The notes beneath the pieces are model-generated. The model did not search any database. It was given only the letters and a program-made list of their open reading frames with translations, and was not told the DNA's origin. The position numbers were made by a program, and so were the translations under genes. Shown piece by piece: positions 35,110 through 44,838 of a stretch of 64,000 nt of DNA. How positions within the stretch are numbered: the stretch's first letter is position 1; every line of letters begins with the position of its first letter. This DNA is from Alternaria dauci (lineage: Eukaryota; Ascomycota; Dothideomycetes; Pleosporales; Pleosporaceae), in the NCBI RefSeq assembly GCF_042100115.1, contig NC_091275.1, forward strand, positions 868,001-932,000, given 5' to 3'.

Positions 35110-37495
35110 ATGCCCAAACAACGTCAGACATGTACGCGATGCTCTCAACGACGGCAGAAGTGCGATCGAAAATCGCCCTGCACAAGGTGTGTCCAGAATA
35201 ACGAAGGCCATCTGTGTACTACCAAATGGGTCAATGGATACAACCCAAATATTCATCGCAAATATCCCAGGAAACTCTCGGGAGCTAGTGGGAGCGACAC
35301 ATCTTCGTCTGTTCCTTCTCCCGATGTGGATTCTCAGGCGCTGCTACCCTTGATTCCTCATGCTCCACCCACGACCAAGGCTCGATCAAATCCAGCCCGT
35401 CCCCTTGCAGATTCAGCATGGAGAGACAGCTTACCCGACATTAGCATTGGTGCGATACTAAAGGAGAAGGATGCAGACGCCAACCAAACCCTATTCGACA
35501 AGAGCTTCTCTTACGGCAGATCGAAAGGACCAGGACGAGATGGAGCGAATGGATCCACCCCCCTTGTCGGCTGCTACTCCAACGCAGCGAGAATAGTGGA
35601 GACGCAGTATCTACAGTCTATTTTGCCTGCGAAAGATACGCTATTACTAATCGTAGATTACTATGCAGAGTACATGTTATACTGGATTGGTGGCATCTAC
35701 CATGCGCCAAGCTTCAGAAGGAAACTGCTCGCGGCCTACAGTCAGTCATCTGAGCTCGATCTGCAGAATCTTGACTGGAAATGGACTGCACTCTTATGTA
35801 AGTACTATCAGCTGCTAGTGATGCAGAATTCCTTCCTGTGGCACACTCATACTGGAAAGAGTTCCAAGAATGCATTCCGCATCGTCTCTCACTGTAGAAG
35901 CTGCTAACGTCAAGTATCGTAGTTGCCATCCTCTCATCCGGTATGATCGGCTCAGCAGAAGGTGTTTCAGCCTCCTGGGGCTTTTCACTCGACGACAAAG
36001 TCCAGCAAGCACGCTTATGGGGCGCCGCATCAATATCATGTCTGAACCTCGGCAACTACACATTGCAATACAGCATCCACTCGGTGCAGACGATATATAT
36101 CATGCACTCGTACGAGCATCTCGTCGGCTCAACAAACCAATGGATCGCTTTGCGTAGCGTCGGGGTTATCATTGCCAAGGGGCTAGGTCTGCACAAGTAG
36201 GTAGCACATACTCCCAAGTGAAATACTAATAACTAACGATTTAGACTTGGTCCGCATCCAGACGACGAGAGGATAACTGAACTAACTCCTGATCAGAAGG
36301 AGGCGTTCATTGAGCGTGAAATTGGTCGCAGAGTGTGGTACGGAGTTGTAAGCCAAGAATGGTATGTCTACAGCCCAATCAGGATGATTTGAAAAGAACC
36401 AACTAATGATTTTTTTTAGGCTGTGTTGTATCTCACAGGCCGCTTACACGCTGACCCTCCAATGGCGACATTTTACAAGCGCAAGGCCACGCGAATTAGA
36501 CGAAGAAACTATGACGCCGCTCTCCAATGCAGCAACACCAGCAATCACGACTGTTGGGCGTTACTTTTTCGACCACGCTGCGGTACTTCTTGACGTTCAC
36601 AACACTATGGTCGAGCTTCTAGACAAAGATGACGCTACCAAGTACGCTGCGATACTCAAATACGATGGTGAGATGCGCGCCGCATGTACGGAAAAGGTGC
36701 CAGAATGCCTCTCGCCCCGGACGCCGCACGATCCCAACTGGCCTCAATGGGTGACTTGGGCGAGGAGAACGCATCAAGCGTCTACCAATCATAAAATCAT
36801 CATGAGTGAGTAATAGCTTCCTATTATACCCATGCGTAACCTACGCTAACATTACTTCTCGCGATTCAGTTCACCAACATTTCTTGAGCAAGAGCTTCAA
36901 AGATCCACGCTATACATACAGCAGATGGGCTTGTATAAGTGCCGCAAAGAACATCGTCAACTTGTACTACGCCCGCGATGCCAACGAGCCGCAATGGTGG
37001 GTTGAGCAAGCTATTATTGTCACGGCTGGTATTTGCCTGATATTGGAGCTCTTCCACCGCGCTGAGGGGGACGGGGAAGCACAAGAGTACCAACTGTACG
37101 TGAAAAAGGCCATCAGGTTCTTGCAGATATTCTACACGTCGAGTGTTGCGGTACACGGCGTTCGTCTTCTCATGTCGCTCCTACAAGAGTATGAGAAGCT
37201 GAGGGAAGCATCAAGCGCAAAGACCACGCCACCGGTGGCGACCTCAGCCTCACAACCATGCTCTTCTGTTTCTGAGAGCATTGAGGAAATCTCGATTCAG
37301 GACGCGACCCGCGCAACCTATGCGTTCCCTTCGGTACCCGATATACAGATATCATTAGACGATGCATTCAATTTCGACATCGATACGCTAGGCTTCGACG
37401 ATATAATGGACTATATCCCAAGTGTAGACGCCTCGCAGGATAATAATGTATTTCATTCCGGAATGTTGTCGGCTAACGGATGGCCGACGTGGTAG
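35110..37495 (+). CDS. Zn2Cys6 fungal-specific transcription factor
   Basis: Five exons (35110-35797, 35923-36196, 36245-36361, 36420-36805, 36870-37495) join in frame to 696 aa. The zinc cluster is right at the N-terminus: CTRCSQRRQKCDRKSPCTRC and then C at the end of NNEGHLC. A Ser/Pro-rich linker follows. The fungal_trans-type middle region includes LGPHPDDERITELTPDQKEA and REIGRRVWYGVVSQEW, the usual helix pair after the regulatory-domain core. The C-terminus is acidic. A nuclear regulator; targets may include neighbouring carrier and oxidoreductase genes, which is inference from proximity. Confidence 0.9.
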
Positions 37496-37788
37496 TTCTT
37501 TCTTTAGGGAGAACCGCACTTGCACATCCTCGCGCTCGTTCTTTCCCAACGGCACGCGAGTGGTCTGACGTTGGAGTTACTCTTTCCCTCTCCGTTGCGT
37601 CTTCTGACGCGAGGTGTACGCCGAGGTCATCCCACTGGTCTACGATTCCAACTTCTAACTCACTAGTCCTGGACGCAGAACCTTGGTTTCTTCCCATTTG
37701 AACTGTGCAAAATCACTCAAAAATGTAAGGCAGAACATATTCCGCTACAAAGAAGCGCTAACATGGATAGTCTGTCGGCAGCGCCGTC

Positions 37789-38268
37789 ATGTCTCGAGAT
37801 TCCGATATCGACGTGATGCTCGTGCTCGACGCACTGAGCAGCGGCCTCAACATATCCATGCCAGAGCTCCTCAGCATCCTAGGCCGACAAGCCCCGATCT
37901 CGAATCTTCTCCTCGAGTCCATCATTAGAACACAGCAGCTTGCCATCACCACGACGCTGCATGCTGTACCGAGCATGCATTCACAAAAGAAGGCAACCCT
38001 AGAGTCAATAACAGGAATCACGGATGAGGAACAAAGATCTTGGCTGATGTTCTATGTCACGTTCTGGGTCGCTCTGAGTCTTGCTAGCCTGATCGCTATA
38101 TCCGCCGTCTGGACGAAAGTGCACATGGCGGCACAGAAAGGTCGTAAAAAGTTTGAGACGAAGAAGAAGCCCCAGTCGGATGTTGAGAAATGGCATTTGC
38201 GACGTCAGAGAGAGCGTGAGGCATCGTCGCAGTTGGGACAGGTTGATGATCAGGCCCCGGGCGCATAA
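37789..38268 (+). CDS. small single-pass membrane protein, uncharacterised
   Basis: Intronless, 159 aa. The N-terminal two thirds are soluble and helix-rich. One clear membrane span follows (WLMFYVTFWVALSLASLIAI, then SAVW), then a strongly basic cytosolic-type tail (KKFETKKKPQSDVEKWHLRR). The basic C-terminal flank predicts an N-out/C-in orientation. Not recognised as a known family. The bias toward real codon use and the well-formed TM plus positive-inside tail support a genuine gene, but its role is unknown. Confidence 0.6.
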   Translation: MSRDSDIDVMLVLDALSSGLNISMPELLSILGRQAPISNLLLESIIRTQQLAITTTLHAVPSMHSQKKATLESITGITDEEQRSWLMFYVTFWVALSLASLIAISAVWTKVHMAAQKGRKKFETKKKPQSDVEKWHLRRQREREASSQLGQVDDQAPGA

Positions 38269-38636
38269 TTTCATGGTTGAGGAAATGGCGCTGGTTATGG
38301 TGTTACGGTGCATGGGGGTTTCTGGAAGCACTTCTGTTCATCTCGTGCTTGAGCTTGGTGCATGCATTCTGTATAAATAGCTTACACTACGGTAGTACAT
38401 TTTGCCCTACACGAAACACTAATGTAGTCTATTTCGAGAAAAGATAGTATATGTGAAGAACCGAGTGTCTTTGTTCACGGGTAGGGAAACCGAATAGTCA
38501 TTCAAACCTCGGCAACTCTTCGTACCCCACACACGTCGATCTCCCGTCATGCATGTTGTCTACTACGGCCGCTGCATATTATATCATAGTACCTTTTTTC
38601 TTCCCGATGATGATGAAGTTTTGAATAGAATGAAAA
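38269..38636. other. intergenic, no gene seen
   Basis: Short AT-rich spacer between the small membrane protein and the oxidoreductase gene; nothing else seen. Confidence 0.5.
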
Positions 38637-39811
38637 ATGAAGGGAATCCACATTGACAATTTCATCTCGGTAAGCCCATTCAAGTACCCAATCGCACTAC
38701 CACTCTCTGATTAACACCGTCTACTCAGAACGTCGCAGACCTACAGCCATCTAACATCCAATCCCCAACCCCGAAATCACCCCAGGATATCCACATCAAA
38801 ATCACTCACGCCGCAGTAACACACGTCGACCTCCTCTACGCACAAGGCCTGCACCAGAACAACCGCAGACATGTGCAACCACCCTTCACGCTCGGCACAG
38901 AGTTCTCAGGCATCGTAACCCGCAGCCCAGAAAGCAGTTTATTCAAGCCCGGCGATCGAGTCTTTGGCGGCGGCCTGGGCGCCTACGCAGAACAGATATG
39001 TGTTTCTGACGATGCCGTTCGTCGTGTCCCGTCGCAATGGACGAATGCCGAGGCGTGTGCGGTGGGCGGAAGCGGTGCGGTTAGCTATGGTGCTTTGCTC
39101 TCGGTTGCGCGGCTTCAGGCTGGAGAGACGGTGCTTGTACTTGGTGCGAGCGGTGGACTGGGTGTCATGGCTGTGCAGATTGCAAAGGCTATAGGTTGCA
39201 GGGTCATTGCTGTTGTTGGCGGATCTGAGAAAGCTGAGGTGGTCAAGGGGGTTGGTGCAGATGTCGTAGTGGACTATGGGGATGAGGGGTGGGAAGACAG
39301 GGTTAGGAAGGCGACTGAAGGTGGAGAGGGAGTGGATGTTGTGTATGATGGGATTGGGGCCGTGGAGAGTGGGATCAAGTGTCTGAAGTATCGGGGACGA
39401 TTGGTCGTGGTAGGATTCGCAGCCAGGAACGGGAGCATTGAAAACGTAAGGACGAATCGGATTCTGCTTAAGGGAGTTGCAGTATTTGGTTATGTAAGTT
39501 GCGCATTTCTTTGCCCTTGCTCCGGCCATGATTTTTTTCTTCAAAAGTGGCTCGCTGACACATGGTAGCGGTTTGGGGAAGATGGCAGGAGAGATCCGCA
39601 GAGGACCAAGGATGTTTGGGACGGGTTTATGAAGCTAGTAGAGGATGAGAGAATACGCCCTGTCACATACAAGGAGAGGTATTCTGGGCTGGAGACGGTT
39701 GCTAAGGCGCTGGAGGATGTAAAGGCGCGGAAGGCATGGGGAAGGTCGGTGGTAACGATATGCGAGGAAGAAGACACGCGAGACCATGGTGGACAGAAGG
39801 CGAGGCTATGA
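38637..39811 (+). CDS. MDR-family NAD(P)H:quinone oxidoreductase-like enzyme
   Basis: Three exons (38637-38669, 38729-39493, 39569-39811) give 346 aa, the usual length for zinc-independent medium-chain reductases. The N-terminal GroES-like fold includes THAAVTHVDLLYAQGLH and PPFTLGTEFSGIV. The Rossmann fold has GETVLVLGASGGLGVMAVQI, a glycine-rich NADP-binding loop, then DVVYDGIGAVESGIKCL and GRLVVVGFAA. Cys ligands of zinc alcohol dehydrogenases are absent. This matches quinone reductase (QOR2/zeta-crystallin-like) proteins. A role in detoxifying quinones is family knowledge; the actual substrate is unknown. The first exon codes only eleven residues. Confidence 0.9.
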
Positions 39812-40242
39812 CCTTTAGGGATCATTATATTGCTGTACACGACATGCCCTCTACGCGTCGCTTCGTGTCTGCATTCACCACTTTGTAGAACATGTGAAGC
39901 CAACGCGTCAGTGATGCTTCACCTCGGAGGCCTGGTGGCGTCGGGGTAATCGACGGGCGCACGGCCCCCTTAACTTACGGCGCGCAGGCTTAGCGCGGTT
40001 TCTTTGGATGGACCTTGTTCGACGTTCCCAAGGTTAAAACAAACCCGTCTCCATCGACGCTTGCCGTCTGCTCTCACTTCTCCTTCTCATTCCTCCCCAG
40101 CCGCGCGCTGACCTTGGGAAATTGTTCAACGGTCAGCATCACCCTCAGCCTCACCCTGGTCTGATCGCCGCGGTCGCACCCTCGAGCGTCGCGACAGCTT
40201 TCACAGGGAGACACCCATTTACCGCGACACCAACTCGGAATT
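39812..40242. other. intergenic: SPT5 promoter
   Basis: No gene seen. A CT-rich tract at about 40070-40110 and C-rich leader precede the SPT5 start. Confidence 0.5.
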
Positions 40243-43200
40243 ATGGCGTCTTACGGCAGCGATCCCGAGGAGGAGGAAGAGGACTTCAACCCGGCACCTG
40301 AAATCGACGAAGATGACGTCGCGCCAACCAACAAGGCCTCACGCAGGCCGGCCGACGAAGACGAAGAGGACGAAGTCGATGCGCCAAACAGGATGGGCAA
40401 TGACGACGAAGACGAAGAGGGTGGCGGCATAGACGTCGACGATGACGACGACGACGACGATGACGACGATGACGAAGAAGATGAAGACGACGAGGATGTT
40501 GTCGTACGTCTCCCAACAGGAGCATTCCATTCTCTGCCTAGTTACTGACCATCCTAGGCCCGACCCGCCAAGCGGAGAAAGAAGGCGAAGCGAAACATGT
40601 TCATTGATGTCGAAGCCGAAGTCGACGAGGACGAAGAAGAAGAGGAAGAAGGCGACGACGAGGGTGTTGATGAAGTCCACCCCGACGATCTCCTCGAGCC
40701 CACGGGCGCCGATCTCGACGACCGACACCATCGCGAACTTGACATGCGCCGCGAAGTCAACGCACAAAAGGATGTCGAGGAACTTGCCAAGGAGTTCGAC
40801 GAGAAATACAGGCGGCGTGAAATGCAGAGCGCTCGTCGCGGTGGTGCTGGTGCCGTCCCCTTGGCCCTGCCCACAGTCGACGACCCGTCCATCTGGGGTT
40901 GCAAGTGCCGTCCTGGAAAGGAGCGCGAGATTGTCATGGCCATCCAAAAGCGCCTTGACGAGAAGATGCGCGCGGGCCAGCCAGTGCAGGTTTACTCTGC
41001 TTTTGAGCGAGGCCCTACAGGACCTCAGTCTGGTTTCCTCTACGTCGAAGCCGACTCGAAGCAAGCTGTTGTTGAGCTGATTGAGGGCATCCAAAACGTC
41101 TTCATGGGCTCTGGCCAGTTCTCCATTCCCCCGAAAGAGCGTCCAGATCTGCTCCGCAAGAAGAAGCGCGCGCCATTGGAAGTCGGCAAGTTTGTGCGCA
41201 TGCTGCGACCCCCCACATACAAGGGCGATCTCGCAAAGGTCGTCGAGGTCTCCACCAACGGGCTTGACTGTGTCGTACAACTCGTACCACGTCTAGACTA
41301 CGGCCTCAACGACGATGCCAACGCCGCTGTCGACAACAAGCGCAAGCGCGGTTTCTTTGGCCGACAGACTGAGCGTCCACCTGCGAAACTCTTCAACGAA
41401 GCCGAAGCGAAGAAGCGACACATGAAGCATCTCAGCATGACTGGATCTGGCAACCAAAGGGCATACACATACAAGGGCGAGGACTACCAGAACGGCTTCC
41501 TGATCAAGGAAGTCAAGGTCAACTGGGTCAGCACTGAAAAGGTCAACCCCAGGATGGAGGAGTTGCAGTTCTTCGCAATTCAGAATGCCGATGGTACAGA
41601 GACCATGGATCTTTTGGCCGTCCAGGCTGCGCAAAAGGCTGCAGACTCTGGCTCCGCCTTTGCTGCAGGAGACAACGTTGAGATCTACACCGGTGAACAG
41701 AAGGGTATCCGCGGTACCACTGTTACCGTAATTGGTGACATTCTCACACTCCGCGTCAGCGAAGGCGATCTCAGAGGCAGGCGGATTGATGCTCCTGTCA
41801 AGACTCTACGGAAGCTGTTCCGAGACGGTGACCACGTAAAGGTCATTGGTGGCAGCAAGTACGTCGACGAAGTCGGTCTAGTCACAAGGATCAAGGACGA
41901 TAAGATTACCTTGCTTTGTGACTCTACCCAGCAGGAAATTACTGTCTTTAGCAAAGACCTCAAGCGCGCTGCTGATTCGGCAAACGTCGGCGCTGACTCC
42001 AACTTTGATCTCTACGACTTCGTACAGATTGAGTAAGTTTCCTCCGTACCAACTCAAGATGACCTACTAACAGTCTATAGTGCCTCCACCATCGGTTGCG
42101 TTGTCCGTGTCGACCGGGAAGTCCTACGAATCGTCGATCAACAGGGTGATGTTCGCACACTCCTCCATACACAGGTTTCGCAAATCGTCGGGAGAAACAA
42201 GCATGCTGTAGCAACCGACCGCGACGGTTCCGAGATCCGACACGAGGATGATGTTAAGGAATACGGAGGCGAGGGCCGTCAAGGCAAGGTTCTATACATC
42301 CACCGAGGCACACTCTTCGTCCGAAACCGCGAACTAGTCGAGAACCAGGGTATATTCGTGGTTCGAAGCAACAACGTCGTTACGATGGCAGCAAAGAGTG
42401 GTCGCGCTCAAGCGCAAGGCCCAGATCTCAGTGGCATCAACCCTGCTCTGAATGCTGGAGCAAACGGCAATGCGAGCGCTATGCCTCCACCCCGCGCATC
42501 TTTCGGCCGTGATAAGCTCATTGGCAAGACGGTCGTCATCCGGAAGGGTGCCTACAAGGGTCTTTTGGGCATTGTCAAGGATACCATGAACGACGAAGCC
42601 CGCATTGAATTACACACCAAGAACAAGCAGATCTCAGTAAAGAAGGAGCTTCTCACCATCAAGGATCCCATTACTGGCCAAAGCGTGGAGATCGGAGGCA
42701 AGTTCCCCAACCGCTCGCGTGGAGGTTACTCGGGCGGCCAGACAAGCTACGGCGGTGCTGGCTCTGGTGGACGAACACCCGGCTGGGGCAACGCTGGTAG
42801 CGGCGGCCGTACGCCTGGCTGGGGAGGCGGCGGTGGCGGTCGCACACCTGGATGGGGAGGCGGCGCTGCAGCTGGAGGCCGCACACCTGGTTGGGGAGGT
42901 GACGGCGGACGCACAGCCTATGGTGGAGGTGATGGATCACGGACTGCTTATGGTGGCGGTGATGGCTCTCGAACGGCTTACGGCGGCGCAACTGCCTACG
43001 GAGGCGCTACATCTTACGGTGGAGCGACAGCTTATGGCGGCAATGACGGGAACCGTACCGCCCATGGTGGTTTCAACTCTGGTGGTCGCACACCCGGTTG
43101 GGGTGGATCGGGAGGAAATACCACTTCGAAATCTGGTGGTCTCTCTGCGCCTACGCCTGGCGCCTATAACGCCCCGACACCTGGTGCTTACGCAGCACCT

Positions 43201-43392
43201 ACCCCTGGTGGCTATGGCGCGTACTCTGCCCCTACGCCGGGAGGACCTCCCATGGATGCTCCTACGCCTGGCAATTACGCTGCGCCTACACCTGGCGACA
43301 CGTCGGGTGGGCGATACGGTCTCGCGGCGCCTACACCAGGCGCGTGGGATGCTGCGACGCCAGCACCTAGTGGCGACCCTGGATACGACTAG
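40243..43392 (+). CDS. SPT5: transcription elongation factor SPT5
   Basis: Three exons (40243-40503, 40558-42032, 42081-43392) give 1015 aa. The N-terminus is very acidic with a poly-Asp run. The NGN domain starts at SIWGCKCRPGKEREIVMAI and binds Spt4. Several KOW domains follow (EVGKFVRMLRPPTYKGDLAK; AAGDNVEIYTGEQKGIRG; RDGDHVKVIGGSKYVDEVG; LIGKTVVIRKGAYKGLLG). The C-terminal region has five GGRTPGWG units, a middle RTAYGG segment, then seven APTPG units: phospho-acceptor repeats for Bur1/Cdk9-type kinase. Clamps RNA polymerase II during elongation and recruits capping and Paf1 factors. Nuclear and essential in yeast. Intron 2 joins QID to ASTIGC. Confidence 0.97.
40441..40500 (+). repeat. 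GAC/GAT trinucleotide tract coding poly-Asp in SPT5
   Basis: Imperfect GAY triplets code an uninterrupted Asp run then mixed Asp/Glu. It ends at the first intron and is likely length-variable. Confidence 0.75.
42720..43380 (+). repeat. SPT5 C-terminal repeat array (two repeat types)
   Basis: Tandem protein repeats visible in the coding sequence: five GGRTPGWG units (four together, one after a Tyr/Gly-rich interlude with RTAYGG units) and then seven APTPG units of 7-12 residues. Codon differences between units show that they are old rather than freshly duplicated. Confidence 0.85.
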
Positions 43393-44222
43393 TTACCTAG
43401 TCTGGGAAGATCATCTATCGACATGCTCGTACCTGAAAACCATGTTGCACCTATTTCTGGTGATGGATCGGATTGTCGACAGGCTGTTGCGACACGAGCA
43501 TCTAGTTCCACTTCCGAGTGCAATTGGTTACCTGGTCTCTTGTAAGATAGATGGGCAGTCGCAGCGAGCGTCAGTTTGCGCCAGGTTTGCAAAGTGATCT
43601 GGGTCTGCGCGAGGCGGATGAGATGAGGGAATTTTTTGTGTGTTTGTTCACTGCATTGCTGGAGTTTGCAAAACAGGGTATTCTAAAGTCAGACTTCAAT
43701 TTCAACTATTTCTTCCATGAGCATATGTTGATCCTATTCGGTTGGCACTTATGATAATATACTGCTCATGTGTTACGTTTGTGACCGCTGCTTACTTTTG
43801 TATGTGCTGAGGAAAATTACAGATCGCCATCGTGACCGTCATTCAAGAACAACGTTTACTGTTTGGAAAACCTTAAGCTGATGAGTAAATGCTCGCAGGG
43901 TAAGCTACAAGGCCACTATACTTAGGCGTTGCATTGCTTGGTCACATGTTAACTGATCCATAATCCATAGCGTCAGAACCATTGACATGCAAGGATACAC
44001 TGGCAATGTGTATTAGTAAATTGGCATAATCGGACACTTGTCAAGTCTAATAACAGTGTTTTACTAAACAGCGATACGTATGAGATCACGATGCATCTTC
44101 GCATTATAAAGCAAATCAGCATGAGGCAGCGGAAAGTTTGAAGGATTAAACCTAGATTGGTATTCAAGATATCTCTCTAGACAATTTTCTAGATGATGAC
44201 TAAGCATAAAAAAAAACCCCCC
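43393..44222. other. gene-poor stretch after SPT5
   Basis: No gene seen. The right end has a run of nine A then seven C (44208-44223) directly before the tandem duplication. Confidence 0.5.
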
Positions 44223-44410
44223 CGAGCCAAAACGCCTCTATTACTCGGCTCATCCGTAATCCGCATCTACCACTCTACGATGCGATGAAAACTCCCCAAA
44301 AGAAGGAAAAGGGAAAAAACGAGCCAAAACGCCTCTAGAACTCGGAGCATCCGTGACTGCATCTAGCGCTTCATGATGCGATCAATGCTCTCGAACAGAA
44401 GGAAAGGAAC
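44223..44410. repeat. imperfect tandem duplication, unit about 97 bp
   Basis: Copy 1 begins at 44223 and copy 2 at 44320. Both open with the identical CGAGCCAAAACGCCTCTA, then share CTCGG-(n)-CATCCGT, CGCATCTA-like, GATGCGAT and AGAAGGAAA blocks with scattered mismatches. Copy 2 ends a few bases from the stop codon of the carbonic anhydrase relic. Confidence 0.75.
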
Positions 44411-44416
44411 GTGAAT

Positions 44417-44838
44417 CTAGTACTTGCGGGTACGCCTCTGAACAGCAGCGCCGAGGCCAACCGACAAGTCAGCAGCGACTTCAGGGTTGGACCTTGCCGC
44501 GGGGGCGGCGGCGGCAGCAGCCGAGCTGTTGCCAGAAGCACCACCGATGGCGAGGATGTTCTCTCCGCCAAGAGTGTTCTGGATGAAACGGGAGTTGAAC
44601 TTGATGATCTTCTTGATGGCGTTGAAGTCCGAGACGTTGACGGGGAGAGGCTCCTTGACAATGATGAAAGTGACACCCTCGGCGCAAGGAGGGGTGGTGA
44701 GAGAACCAGTGTATGTCTGGATGGCGGATCTCCCGAGCACGTTGGTAACGTCGGTGAAGTCAATGCCACCGGCGATGGGGACCGCGGAACCGGGTCTGGC
44801 GACACGGAAGACAAGATAGTATATGCCTCAGTACACAA
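44417..44838 (-). pseudogene. 5'-truncated alpha-carbonic anhydrase
   Basis: An open frame of about 140 codons carries the C-terminal third of an alpha-class carbonic anhydrase: YTGSLTTPPCAEGVTFIIVK, then FNAIKKIIKFNSRFIQN. The three zinc-binding histidines and the GxWxY start of the family lie in the missing upstream part. No trace of them was found on the minus strand up to 45.6 kb. The frame is closed upstream by TGA just before 44838, although a CTGAG or GCCAG acceptor could begin an exon there. The tail after the domain is Ala-rich and ends RRTRKY. Without the zinc site it cannot be catalytic. A long intron hiding upstream exons cannot be fully excluded. Confidence 0.6.

Noticed and set aside
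33065..39811. Secondary-metabolite gene cluster
   Set aside because: There is a regulator, a carrier and an oxidoreductase but no polyketide, peptide or terpene backbone enzyme; squalene synthase at 56 kb is primary metabolism.
40339..41280. 313-codon minus-strand ORF opposite SPT5
   Set aside because: Antisense shadow of the acidic and NGN coding region of SPT5.
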